Assembly: GCF_043195195.1 (NCBI RefSeq)
Contig: NZ_JBAFWT010000001.1
Location: 310,001 to 374,000 of the forward strand
Direction: 5' to 3'
DNA length: 64,000 nucleotides
From: NCEH01 sp043195195
GTDB taxonomy: Bacteria > Pseudomonadota > Alphaproteobacteria > Rhizobiales > Xanthobacteraceae
In this document: positions 33,732 through 42,170 of the stretch, piece after piece
Position numbering within the stretch: the stretch's first letter is position 1
How the letters are laid out: each line of letters starts with the position of its first letter
Made by a program: the position numbers and the translations under genes
Notes under the pieces: model-generated
What the model saw: the letters and a program-made list of their open reading frames with translations, nothing else
Told to the model about the DNA's origin: nothing
Database searches by the model: none

Positions 33732-35321
33732 TCACACGCCGGTGGGGCGGCCAGAACGGGACGCCAGCGCCTCGTCCTCGTCGAGGTCCGGGCCGGGATC
33801 GTCGGGAAGCGGCGGTAGGGCGACAATGGCCGGCGGCTTCGGCCGGTCCGCCTTCGCAGGCTCGGCCGGCGCTGCGTCATGGCCGTTCGCGGAAGGCTGA
33901 AGGCCGTTGGTCTGCGCGGGCTCCGCCGTGTCGGCTTCGGCCGGTGCCGTTGGCGCGGGCGGGGGTGCCACCGGGCGAGGCGGAATGGCGGCGATGGCCG
34001 CGCGCACGCGCTCGGCCTCGTGCTCCAGAATCGGCGTCGCGGTCACGCCCGGCGGCACAGCCCAGACATAGGCATCGAGCTTGCCGGTGACCGGGGACAC
34101 CGGCGCCCATTGGTCGGACACCACGCCATCGGCGATCCAGGCCGGGTCGCGCGGCGCCCGCACGGCGCGGGCGGCCCATTCGCGGGCCTTGCCGACATCG
34201 CCGTGCTCGCTGGCTTCCAGCTCCGCCATCATCAGGCAGATGCGCTGGGTGGGTTCGGCGGCGAGCGGCTGCAGCACGGCGCGCGCCTCGGCGAACTCCA
34301 GCGCGTCGATGCAGGCGTGGGCGAGCGCGATCGCACTTTCCGGATGGGTCGGCGCCTTGGCGGCAAGCAGGCGGATGCGCTTCAAGCGATCGAGCGCGGC
34401 ATCGCCGGGGCGCAGGTGCGCGGCGACTTCGGCAAGTTCGGGATGGGGCGTTACGGCATAGGCGGCCTCGACGATCTTGAGCGCCTTCTTCAATTCCCCG
34501 CCCGCACCCAGCAAGCGGCCGGCGACGGCGGCGGCCGGCTCCAGGGTGGGCGCGAGGCGCACCGCTTCGAGCGCCCGCTCCTTGGCCACCGGCGGATCGG
34601 AGAGTTCCAGCGCCATGGCCTCGGCGGCCAGCAGGATCGCCCGGCGGCGGCGGTGCTGCACCTTGTCGATGCCCTTGGCCGCCATCTGCTTTTCCAACAC
34701 CGCGCGGGCGCCGGGATAATCACCCTCGGCGCACCGCGCCTCGATCACCGCATCCGCCGCCCAGGCGAGTGCGGGGGCCTGCTCGGCCGCCTGTTCCGCC
34801 AGCAAACGCGCGGCGGCAACATCACCGGCCCGGCGCGCTTCCGTATGCAGGCCGCGCAGGGCGAGCAGGCGCGTGTCGGGGGATTCGAGCATCAGGCGGA
34901 AGCTCGCCCGCGCCAGTTCCGGGTCGCCCTCGAACTGGGCGGACTGGGCCGCCAGCAGATGGGTGAGCGGCTCGTGGGGCAGCAGGCGCGCGGCGTCCTG
35001 GCTGGCCCTGCGGGCCTCGGCGGGATTGCCCGCGCCGATGGCGAGAAGCCCGCGTGAGACCGCGGCCCAGCCCTTCTCCCGGCGCCGGCGGCGCGAGAAG
35101 CGGGTGATCAGGCGCGGCGAGGAGAGCAGCAGGGATATCGCCCACCACACCACCAGCAGCACGCCGCTGAACAGCGCCAGCACGGCGAGCGCCACCGGCA
35201 CGCTGGTTTCGATACGCCAGCCTTGCCAGACCATGACGATCTCGCCCGGCCGGTCGGCGAGCCAGGAGGCGCCGAAGGCGACGGCGGCGAGGAGGACGAG
35301 GAGGATGACGAGACGGATCAC
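33732..35321 (-). CDS. HemY N-terminal domain protein (TPR, membrane-anchored)
   Basis: A 529-residue inner-membrane protein of the HemY-N family, which lies beside hemC/hemD across proteobacteria. Two transmembrane helices at residues 1-23 and 40-65 flank EIVMVWQGWRIETS, and TPR-like helices follow (about 85-400). The C-terminus (about 435-529) is a low-complexity proline/alanine-rich tail. It is not protoporphyrinogen oxidase despite the name; a role coordinating heme enzymes is suspected. Its start overlaps the stop of the mitofilin-like gene by 4 bp. Confidence 0.88.
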   Translation of the reverse strand: MIRLVILLVLLAAVAFGASWLADRPGEIVMVWQGWRIETSVPVALAVLALFSGVLLVVWWAISLLLSSPRLITRFSRRRRREKGWAAVSRGLLAIGAGNPAEARRASQDAARLLPHEPLTHLLAAQSAQFEGDPELARASFRLMLESPDTRLLALRGLHTEARRAGDVAAARLLAEQAAEQAPALAWAADAVIEARCAEGDYPGARAVLEKQMAAKGIDKVQHRRRRAILLAAEAMALELSDPPVAKERALEAVRLAPTLEPAAAVAGRLLGAGGELKKALKIVEAAYAVTPHPELAEVAAHLRPGDAALDRLKRIRLLAAKAPTHPESAIALAHACIDALEFAEARAVLQPLAAEPTQRICLMMAELEASEHGDVGKAREWAARAVRAPRDPAWIADGVVSDQWAPVSPVTGKLDAYVWAVPPGVTATPILEHEAERVRAAIAAIPPRPVAPPPAPTAPAEADTAEPAQTNGLQPSANGHDAAPAEPAKADRPKPPAIVALPPLPDDPGPDLDEDEALASRSGRPTGV

Positions 35322-36604
35322 GGCACTTTCCCGGAAATGGCGGCGAGGGCCTGGAGATAGAGCGCGCCGACCGCATCGGCGGCGTTCCGGCGGTCCTGGA
35401 TCTCGGCGATCAGGGACTTGAGCTTGTCCTTGGTGACTTGCGGCAGGGCATCGAGCCGCCCGAGCGCGGTGTCGAGGTCGCCGGCCCGCAGCGCGCCGAC
35501 CGCCTGGTCGAGCAGCGCCTGGTCCTGGGGCGCGGGCACGGTTTCGGCGGGCCGCACCTTCACCAGGCTTTCGGCGCTGGAGAGCAGGCGGTCCATCACC
35601 GAGCCCCCCGAGGGCGCGGCAGCGGCCGCGGGCGCCGACGCATTGGCCTGCACCGCCGCCTGCTGCACGCGCTGCGCGAGCTTGGCGGGGGCGCTGTAGC
35701 CGGTGGCCGCCATGGCCGCGAACGGGTCGAGCGCGCCGGCGGTCGGGCCGAGCACGGCGCGGGCCGCGTCAAGCTCCGTGGCGAAGGGACGACCGGAGAC
35801 GATGGCCTCCTTCAGCGCCGCGAGAACGGTGACCGAGGCGCCGGCGCGGCTCATGGCGTCCATGCTGGCGGCGGCCTTGTCGATACGGGCAGCGAGCGCG
35901 GCAGTCTGCTGGCTGGCACCGGCTGCGGCGGTTGCGGCATCCTTCACCCCGCCTTGGAGGCCCTGCTGCGCCTGGCGCAAGGCGGCAATGTCGGCCTGGG
36001 CCTGGGTGATCAAGGCCCGGGCCTGCTCCGGTGCCGGCTGTGCGGCGGCGGCGGCATCGAGCTTGTCCACCCGCTGGGCGAGCGCGGCGAGGGCGCGGGG
36101 ATCCGCGGTGCCGCGCGCTTCCAGCGCCCCGACGCGGGCCACGAGGGGTTGCAGCTCATCGCTGACGTTCGCCGCGCCGAGCCGGTTCGACAAACCGTAG
36201 GCCACCAGCGCCGCCACCACCGCGCCACCGAGCGCACCGAGCAGCAGCGAGAGCCAGGGCGAGGCGCCGCGCGACGCGGGAGCGGGCGGAGGAATGAGCA
36301 TTGGCTGGGCGGTTTCGAACGCCGCGTCGGCGGCAGCCTCGGAGCCCCCCTTTTCGGAGGTCCCGCTTTCGGCTGCCGTGTGCTCGGCCGGCGCCTCGAC
36401 GGCCTTTTCGCCTTCCGGATCGAAGGGCGGCGCAGGCGGGAGGGGATCGTCCATCGTGCCTTCGGGGGCGGTGCGCGGGACGTCCGCGACCGTCGTTTCC
36501 GCAGCGGCGGGCGGGAGCGTGCTGCCCGGCGCGGTATTGGCCGTGGCGGCGGTGTCCGCCTTCGGACGGGCCGTATCCTCGCGGGTCGGATCGTCGTGCG
36601 CCAT
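35318..36604 (-). CDS. Mitofilin-like inner-membrane protein (COG4223)
   Basis: A 428-residue alphaproteobacterial relative of mitochondrial Mic60/mitofilin. It has an acidic, alanine/proline-rich cytoplasmic N-terminus (about 1-105), one transmembrane helix (SLLLGALGGAVVAALVAYGL), a long helical coiled-coil-type region rich in Ala/Gln, and a C-terminal helical segment. Its place between hemD and the HemY-like gene is the usual one in alphaproteobacteria. The start at 36604 is preferred over 36634. It is coupled to the HemY-like gene by a 4-bp overlap. Confidence 0.85.
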   Translation of the reverse strand: MAHDDPTREDTARPKADTAATANTAPGSTLPPAAAETTVADVPRTAPEGTMDDPLPPAPPFDPEGEKAVEAPAEHTAAESGTSEKGGSEAAADAAFETAQPMLIPPPAPASRGASPWLSLLLGALGGAVVAALVAYGLSNRLGAANVSDELQPLVARVGALEARGTADPRALAALAQRVDKLDAAAAAQPAPEQARALITQAQADIAALRQAQQGLQGGVKDAATAAAGASQQTAALAARIDKAAASMDAMSRAGASVTVLAALKEAIVSGRPFATELDAARAVLGPTAGALDPFAAMAATGYSAPAKLAQRVQQAAVQANASAPAAAAAPSGGSVMDRLLSSAESLVKVRPAETVPAPQDQALLDQAVGALRAGDLDTALGRLDALPQVTKDKLKSLIAEIQDRRNAADAVGALYLQALAAISGKVP

Positions 36605-36682
36605 GGGCCTCCTCGTGTTCTTGTTTCCGGGCAAGCCGGTGAAAGATGATCGGCCGCGATCGGCCGGCAGCTTGCCTCTGCC

Positions 36683-37402
36683 TTACAGCAAAGTCAGCAG
36701 CGCGTCCTCTTCGGCCGCCGCCGCGATCTCCACCCGGCAGCCGGCGGTGGCCAGCGGCGCGGCGACAGCCGGCGATAAGCACAAGTGCCGTAAACCCCGT
36801 AAGGGTTCCTTAACGCCGTTTGCAGCGACGCAATGAAGCAGGGTCTCGGCGGTGCGCGCGGAGAAGTGAAGAGCCGCGTCCAACTCCCCCCGCTCCAGGG
36901 CCGAGCGCGTTGTTTCCGCAAGGGTTTTAGCGGGCTCCATGGCGTACAGCACACAGAGGGAGACGGCCAATTGGCGGGGCGCCAGCAAAGCAGAAAGATC
37001 GCCGGCCCGATCGGCCCCGGCCGCATGCAGGATGCGGGCGCCGGGCGCCAGGCGGGCGCCCAGAAGCGCCGCGAGGGCTGAGACATTTCCCTCGGCCTCG
37101 ATCACATGCGTGAAGCCCGCTGCGCGCGCCGCTGTCCCGGTGCGGCCACCCACGGTAAAAACAGGCAGCGCCCGCCAGGCGCCGGCCTGTGGCCGCGCCG
37201 CGAGGGTCCGCACGCCGTTGGCGCTGGTGAAAGCGAGGGCTGTGAACGGGCCGCGCGGCAACGGAGCGCCGGTTTCGCGCAACCGCAGCATGGGATCGCT
37301 GATCACCTCATGTCCGAGCGCGCGAAGCCGCGCCAGCGTGCGGGCCCCGCCCGGTTCCGGGCGGGTCAGCAGAATGCGCTGGTGTGGTGCGACAGGAGAC
37401 AT
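36683..37402 (-). CDS. hemD: Uroporphyrinogen-III synthase
   Basis: Cyclises hydroxymethylbilane with inversion of ring D to uroporphyrinogen III, the branch point to heme and siroheme. The 239 residues are poorly conserved as usual, but ILLTRPEPGGARTLARLRALGH, FTSANGVRTLA and VGGRTGTAARAAGF are recognisable family stretches. It is the first gene of the hemD / mitofilin-like / HemY-like set; 78 bp separate it from the second gene. hemC, its pathway predecessor, is 18 kb away. Confidence 0.9.
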   Translation of the reverse strand: MSPVAPHQRILLTRPEPGGARTLARLRALGHEVISDPMLRLRETGAPLPRGPFTALAFTSANGVRTLAARPQAGAWRALPVFTVGGRTGTAARAAGFTHVIEAEGNVSALAALLGARLAPGARILHAAGADRAGDLSALLAPRQLAVSLCVLYAMEPAKTLAETTRSALERGELDAALHFSARTAETLLHCVAANGVKEPLRGLRHLCLSPAVAAPLATAGCRVEIAAAAEEDALLTLL

Positions 37403-37576
37403 GGGACAGGAGATATGGGACGGGAGACAGGCAGGGGCTTGCGCGGCCAGGATAGCCGGATCCGCCTCTTGCGGTCCATGGATGCGGATTTTACGGCCGG
37501 CCCGCGCGGTCGCCCGGCGGGGGCCCCTTCAGCACAGCGGAGGGGGTCCGAGCTGGGCCAAGCCGCCTGGAATGCG

Positions 37577-37834
37577 CTATTGGCGCTGGCCGATGATGGT
37601 GTATTCGCCCTTGCGGATGCGTCCGGCGAGGCCTTCCACATAGGTGGCGCAAGGCTCCTCGCCATAAACCGCCACGAGCGTGCGCAGGGCGGTGAACAAA
37701 GCGGCCTGCACGAGGCAATCCTCATCCAACCCGTCGCGCAGAGCCTCGGTCCACGCATCGTCCAGGTAGCTGAAGGCCACATGGCGCTCGTCGGAGCCCA
37801 GTTCGGCAATATCCTGGTGGGGAGGAAGAGTCAT
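37577..37834 (-). CDS. Conserved hypothetical protein, 85 aa
   Basis: An 85-residue acidic protein starting at the ATG at 37834 (GGAGG 10 bases upstream). The sequence is mostly helical in appearance: SYLDDAWTEALRDGLDEDCLVQAALFTALRTLVAVYGE, ending GEYTIIGQRQ. I believe related short proteins occur in other Hyphomicrobiales, but I cannot name a family. The frame extends far upstream to 38209 but only with low-complexity Arg/Gly/Ala sequence. It lies between TIGR02301 and hemD on the same strand. Confidence 0.65.
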   Translation of the reverse strand: MTLPPHQDIAELGSDERHVAFSYLDDAWTEALRDGLDEDCLVQAALFTALRTLVAVYGEEPCATYVEGLAGRIRKGEYTIIGQRQ

Positions 37835-37971
37835 GCTGGACAAGAGAGGCCTCCGCGCCACGCCCCTCCTGCCGGGGCGGCCCCGAATACCTATCACGTT
37901 CCGCGCGGGCGTCTCTGAACTTCTAAACGAAAGGTTAACCGCCGCCCGCGCCGGCGCCGCCTGTCCCCAGA

Positions 37972-38394
37972 TCAATTGCCGCCGAACCGCACCACAATGT
38001 CGTGAGCAAGTTTTGCCCCCTCGGCCAATTGCCGCTGCACTGCCGCTGTCGCCGCCGGGGTGCAGACGCGATACACCTGGGCATAGCTGGAATAGCCCTG
38101 GTTGAATGCGGCGATCAGCTTGGCCTTGCGGTCCTCGGATGGCTGCTCGGCGTCCAGCAGGTCCTGCATCTGCAGGCGCCAGCTCTGGCTTTCCGCGCTC
38201 ATGCCGCACAGCGGGCGCAGATAGTGCAGCCCGCCCAGCAGCTCGGCCAGCTTGAGCATGTCGGTCTCATAAGGCGGCGTGGAGCCGTCGGCCGCCCGCG
38301 CGGGCGCGCCGGCAAGGCCGAGGAGCACAGCCAACAGCATGGCCGGGAGAATACGAAGGGCGCGGAAAGAACGCAGGGTCCAAGAAGAACACAT
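37972..38394 (-). CDS. TIGR02301 family exported protein
   Basis: A 140-residue secreted protein of the alphaproteobacterial TIGR02301 family, function unknown. It has a signal peptide (residues 1-33, ending APARAA), then the family pattern LGGLHYLRPLCG, SWRLQMQDLLDAE and FNQGYSSYAQVYRVC, with two cysteines (in RPLCG and YRVC) that may form a disulfide. The ATG at 38394 has GGAGG 6 bases upstream. It follows the NUDIX gene by 47 bp on the same strand, a pairing often seen in this order. Confidence 0.88.
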   Translation of the reverse strand: MCSSWTLRSFRALRILPAMLLAVLLGLAGAPARAADGSTPPYETDMLKLAELLGGLHYLRPLCGMSAESQSWRLQMQDLLDAEQPSEDRKAKLIAAFNQGYSSYAQVYRVCTPAATAAVQRQLAEGAKLAHDIVVRFGGN

Positions 38395-38441
38395 GGGCCT
38401 CCTCGTGCCGCGCCGGCGAGCCGGGGTCAAGATGGCCACGC

Positions 38442-38909
38442 TCACGAGCCCGCATGCGCCCAAGGGGCGGCGCACTGTGGGGCCTCGACGCTCAGCAGGC
38501 GCGCGGCGCGGTGCACCACGTCGGCAAGGCCGTGGGTGGTGGCGAGGCTGGCCACCTCATCGGGATGGAACCAGCCCACCGCCACCGCCTCGTCGCCGAT
38601 CATGGGTTCGCCCGATCGCCACAACGCGGCATGGGCGGCCACCACGAAATGGCTGGTCAGCACGCCCTCGGCATCGCGGGAGATGAAATCGAGCGCGGCG
38701 GCGAGGCCGATCATTTCGGCCTCCACCCGGACCTCCTCCATCACCTCGCGCGCGGCAGCCTCGGCCAAGGTTTCGCCCGGCTCGACCCGGCCGCCCGGCA
38801 GGCTCCACAGGCCCTTGCCCGGGGCATAGCCACGCTGCGCCAGCAGCACCAGCGGGCCGCGAAACACGGCGGCGCTGGCGGCCAGGGTGGGGCGGACGGG
38901 TTCGGCCAT
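38442..38909 (-). CDS. NUDIX hydrolase
   Basis: A 155-residue pyrophosphohydrolase acting on a nucleoside diphosphate linked to another moiety. The Nudix box is at residues 39-61, with GGRVEPGETLAEAAAREV and the metal-binding glutamates of REVMEEV. The N-terminus is typical (TLAASAAVFRGPLVLLAQRG). The start at 38909 is chosen over longer options in the same frame because the upstream part does not resemble the family. It diverges from the HD hydrolase gene and precedes TIGR02301. Confidence 0.92.
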   Translation of the reverse strand: MAEPVRPTLAASAAVFRGPLVLLAQRGYAPGKGLWSLPGGRVEPGETLAEAAAREVMEEVRVEAEMIGLAAALDFISRDAEGVLTSHFVVAAHAALWRSGEPMIGDEAVAVGWFHPDEVASLATTHGLADVVHRAARLLSVEAPQCAAPWAHAGS

Positions 38910-38982
38910 GGGGAATACCACTGGGTTGTTCCGCGACGCGGGAAGCTTACCCTCTCGACATAAAAGGAGCACGCGATTCGTC

Positions 38983-39654
38983 ATGGCGGCGATGACCACC
39001 GGCGCCGGTGCGGCGCCCGGACATAAGCCGGAACCCGAGGCCGGCGCCAAAAAGGCGCGCGTGAAAGCCCCTCCGCGCGCCTGGCAGCGCATGCTGTCCG
39101 GCCGGCGGCTGGACCTGCTCAATCCCTCGCCGCTCGACATCGAGATCGAGGACATCGCGCACGGCCTCGCCCGCGTCGCGCGCTGGAACGGGCAGACCGG
39201 CGGGGCGAACATCTTTTCGGTGGCGCAACATTCCCTGTTGACCGAACGGCTGGCGCGCCGGGCCGGCGGCGACATCGACCTGCGCTGGCGCCGCGCGGTG
39301 CTGCTGCACGATGCCCCGGAATATGTGATCGGCGACATGATCTCGCCCCTCAAGGCGATGGTCGGCGGCGATTATAAAGCGGTGGAGGCGCGCCTCCTGG
39401 CGGCCATCAGCCTGCGCTTCGGCCTGCCGCCGGAATGGCCGGCGACGCTGGTGCGGCTGGTCAAGACCGCCGACCGCTCCGCCGCCTATCTGGAAGCCAC
39501 CTGCCTTGCCGGCTTCGCGGCCGGGGAGGCGCGGGCCTTCTTCGGCCGCCCCCTGCACCTCGACGCCGAGGTGGAGAAGGATTATTTGAACCCTTGGCCG
39601 GCGGAAATCGCCAAGGCGCGATTCCTCGCCCGGTTTGCGGAGCTTATGCCATGA
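38983..39654 (+). CDS. HD domain phosphohydrolase (YfbR-like)
   Basis: A 223-residue metal-dependent phosphohydrolase. The HD-domain pattern is clear: QHSLLTERLARR, then LLHDAPEYVIGDMISPLK and VKTADRSAAYLEATCL, similar to the 5'-deoxynucleotidase YfbR and related enzymes. The first 35 residues are a basic, disordered-looking extension. Starts at 38983 and 38992 are both possible. Its stop codon overlaps the start of the next gene (ATGA), so the two proteins are translationally coupled. Confidence 0.87.
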   Translation: MAAMTTGAGAAPGHKPEPEAGAKKARVKAPPRAWQRMLSGRRLDLLNPSPLDIEIEDIAHGLARVARWNGQTGGANIFSVAQHSLLTERLARRAGGDIDLRWRRAVLLHDAPEYVIGDMISPLKAMVGGDYKAVEARLLAAISLRFGLPPEWPATLVRLVKTADRSAAYLEATCLAGFAAGEARAFFGRPLHLDAEVEKDYLNPWPAEIAKARFLARFAELMP

Positions 39655-40157
39655 TCCATGTCTGCTCCCTCGCCCGCCTGCACGAAACCGTGGAGACCAC
39701 CGGCGCGCGCCATGTCATCACCCTGGTCGGCCGCGACACCTTGCTCACCCGGCCCAACAATGTGGACCCCACCAACCATCTGTTCCTCTCCATCAACGAC
39801 ATCGTCGACGAGGTGGAGGGCATGGTGACGCCGGGCGAGAGCCACATGACCGAGCTGCTGGAGTTCGTGCGGTCCTGGCCCCGGGTCTCGCCCCTGGTGA
39901 TCCATTGCTATGCGGGCGTCTCGCGCTCGACGGCGGCGGCTTATGTCACGGTGTGCGCACTGCTGCCCCATCGCGACGAATTCGAGCTGGCGGTGCGCCT
40001 GCGCGAGGCCTCGCCCACCGCCACCCCCAATGCCAAGATCGTGTCGCTGGGCGATGCGGCGCTCAACCGCAACGGTCGCATGATCCGCGCCATTTCCGCC
40101 ATCGGCCGCGGGCGCGACTGCATGGCGGGCGAGCCGTTCCTGCTCTCGCTGAGCTGA
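39651..40157 (+). CDS. Tyrosine phosphatase family protein
   Basis: A 168-residue cysteine phosphatase of the dual-specificity/tyrosine phosphatase fold. The P-loop is HCYAGVSRST with Cys86 as nucleophile and Arg92 as phosphate binder; LFLSINDIVDE carries the likely general-acid aspartate. It overlaps the HD hydrolase gene by 4 bp, suggesting joint action on a phosphorylated small molecule or nucleotide rather than classical signalling. The natural substrate is unknown. Confidence 0.87.
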   Translation: MIHVCSLARLHETVETTGARHVITLVGRDTLLTRPNNVDPTNHLFLSINDIVDEVEGMVTPGESHMTELLEFVRSWPRVSPLVIHCYAGVSRSTAAAYVTVCALLPHRDEFELAVRLREASPTATPNAKIVSLGDAALNRNGRMIRAISAIGRGRDCMAGEPFLLSLS

Positions 40158-40208
40158 TAAGGCTTTCGGCATTCCTGCCTTGGCCGTCTTGCGCAACCGC
40201 GCAAGGCC

Positions 40209-41303
40209 TCATCGCCGCACCACAGGCCGAAAACCCACATAGCCGCCATCGGCGTCATAGAGATAATCGAAGCCGTTGAGCAGGCGCAGGCTGGTGTTGA
40301 CGAAGGTGCGCGCGCCCCGCGGCACCAGTACGACCTTGAGCGGCGCCAACGGGTTCGCGGCATCCCCCACGGCGAAGCTGTAGGCCGCCCCGGCGCCCTC
40401 CGCCCCCAGCCGCACCGAAAGCTTCGCGCCCGCCGGCAGTGACGTCCGGCCGGCTGCTTCGCCCGTCACCTGTCCCTGCTGCTGGGCCGGCGGAAGCGAA
40501 AGGTACATGGTGGACACCCCGGTATCCACCAGAGCCGTGCCACAGGCCTCCGGTGCCCGCCCGTTCAGGGAGAGACAGGCGGGGGGCGCGGCCCAATCGG
40601 GAAATTCGCTGCTCTTGGCGAGCTTAATGAAGGAAAAGCCGGCCACCGTGTCCGCGCTCAAGCCCACCTGCACGCCCCGGCGCGTCACGATATAGCCGCG
40701 CCGCACCCCGCCGGGCGCCGCCGCATCGCCCATGCCCTCGACCGCGAGGAAGGGATTGCGGTCGGGCGTGCTCTGCTCCTGGTGGTCGCCCTGGCGGGCG
40801 AAGCCCACGCCCAGCATGGCGATGCCGGTGGGATTCCGCCGGGGACGGCAATGGCGCGCGCTTTTAAGGCAATCGACCCGCGTCACGGCGAGCACCGGCA
40901 TCGGCCGGGTGGTGACCTGCGCGCCCGCGGTGCCGCTGATCTGAACCGGCGTCATCACCCAGGTGCCGCGCATGATGCGGCCGGAGCTGGAATAGGTGAG
41001 CTGCCCCGGCCCGAGGCGCGGCAGCGTCGCGAGGTCGGGAATCGCCCGCGCCGCCACCACGATTCCTGTGGAGCCGGTATCCATCACCGCACGCACCACC
41101 CGCCCGCCGAACGCCACGCCGAGCGAGGGCGGACGCGTCATGGGAACACCCGCGAGCGGCGCATCGAGATAGGACAGGAAGGTCGCGGTCGTGTGGGCGG
41201 AAAGGTCGGGACCATCGGCGGCAAGGGCCGGAGCCGCCGGCAAGCCGGAAAGCGCAAGGGCGCCGAGCGCGCACGATGACAAGGCGAGGAACCAGCGGCG
41301 CAT
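40209..41303 (-). CDS. Pepsin-like bilobal aspartic peptidase (predicted), exported
   Basis: A 364-residue secreted protein with signal peptide (residues 1-29, ending APALAA). Two catalytic-type motifs are present, Asp75 in VMDTGSTGIVV and Asp260 in LVDTGVSTMYL. Their spacing of 185 residues is close to that of pepsin (about 183), and both halves keep the DTG core, so this is one bilobal chain rather than a retropepsin dimer. A flap-like tyrosine lies in LTYSSSGRIMRG (residue 104), and cysteine pairs (145/152 and 243/254) could form disulfides. I have not confirmed homology by search, so the peptidase call rests on motifs. Confidence 0.68.
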   Translation of the reverse strand: MRRWFLALSSCALGALALSGLPAAPALAADGPDLSAHTTATFLSYLDAPLAGVPMTRPPSLGVAFGGRVVRAVMDTGSTGIVVAARAIPDLATLPRLGPGQLTYSSSGRIMRGTWVMTPVQISGTAGAQVTTRPMPVLAVTRVDCLKSARHCRPRRNPTGIAMLGVGFARQGDHQEQSTPDRNPFLAVEGMGDAAAPGGVRRGYIVTRRGVQVGLSADTVAGFSFIKLAKSSEFPDWAAPPACLSLNGRAPEACGTALVDTGVSTMYLSLPPAQQQGQVTGEAAGRTSLPAGAKLSVRLGAEGAGAAYSFAVGDAANPLAPLKVVLVPRGARTFVNTSLRLLNGFDYLYDADGGYVGFRPVVRR

Positions 41304-41437
41304 CGGCGAGACCTCTTCGGGCACAGGATCCAAGGCGCGCGCGGCGAGGAACTTTTCCGCGCGCACAGCGCTTGCCTCGAACCCAGACTTGCCCCTTCCT
41401 GCGGTCGCGATCAAGCACCGGCGCGGAGCGAAGATAC

Positions 41438-42135
41438 ATGCGGACGGAAATCACCGGCACCACCCTGCCCGTTCTCCAGGTCACCCTCGCCGCCGGCGAA
41501 ACCATGATCGCGGAAACCGACCGCCTGTCGTGGATGACGTCCAACGTGGCGCTGCATACCACCGCCGCCACCGGCGGATCCTCGGGCCTGTTCGGGGCAA
41601 TCGGGCGGGCGATTTCCGGCGGCGGCCTGTTCATGACCGAGTTCACCGCCCAGGGCGGCGAAGCGCTGGTGGCCTTCGCCGCCACCCTGCCGGGCAATAT
41701 CGCGAGATCCACGTGGCGCCGGGGCGCGGCTTCATGATCCACCGCCACGGCTTCCTGGCCGGCGCGCAGGGCCTGGAGCTCGCCATGGGCTTCCAGCAAT
41801 CGCTCGGCGCCGGGGTGTTTGGCGGCGACGGCTTCATCCTGCAGCGCCTCACCGGGCAGGGGCCGGCATTCGTGGAACTCGGCGGAGAGATCGTCGCCTA
41901 CACGCTGGAGGCGGGCCAGCAATTGCTGGTGCATCCCGGCCATGTCGGCATGTTCGAGGAAGGCGTCGGGTTCGAGATCACCACCATGCGCGGCGTGCGC
42001 AACGTGCTGTTCGGCGGCGACGGCCTGTTCCTTGCCGAGCTGACCGGGCCGGGAAAGGTGTGGCTGCAGTCGCTCACGCCCTCCAAGCTGGCGCACGCGC
42101 TCCAGCCCTACCTGCCGAGCGGCGAGCGGCGCTGA
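41438..42135 (+). pseudogene. TIGR00266 family protein, disrupted by a 1-bp frameshift
   Basis: The gene starts at the ATG at 41438 (MRTEITGTTLPVLQVTLAAGE) and reads in frame to about 41701 (LPGNI), then the TIGR00266/AIM24-type sequence continues in the -1 frame (REIHVAPGRGFMIHRHGF) to the stop at 42135. Restoring one C near 41701 gives a continuous 232-residue protein of normal family length. No slippery heptamer is visible, so programmed frameshifting is unlikely; a recent mutation or a sequencing error are the two options. The family has a beta-sandwich fold and unknown function. Confidence 0.82.
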
Positions 42136-42170
42136 GGCCCTCCCAGGGCGGGAGCCCGGTGAGGGCCCGC

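Noticed and set aside
41191..42135. Treating the second TIGR00266 frame as a complete 314-aa gene
   Set aside because: Its first 170 residues are antisense or out-of-frame sequence of neighbours; only the part after 41701 is family-like.
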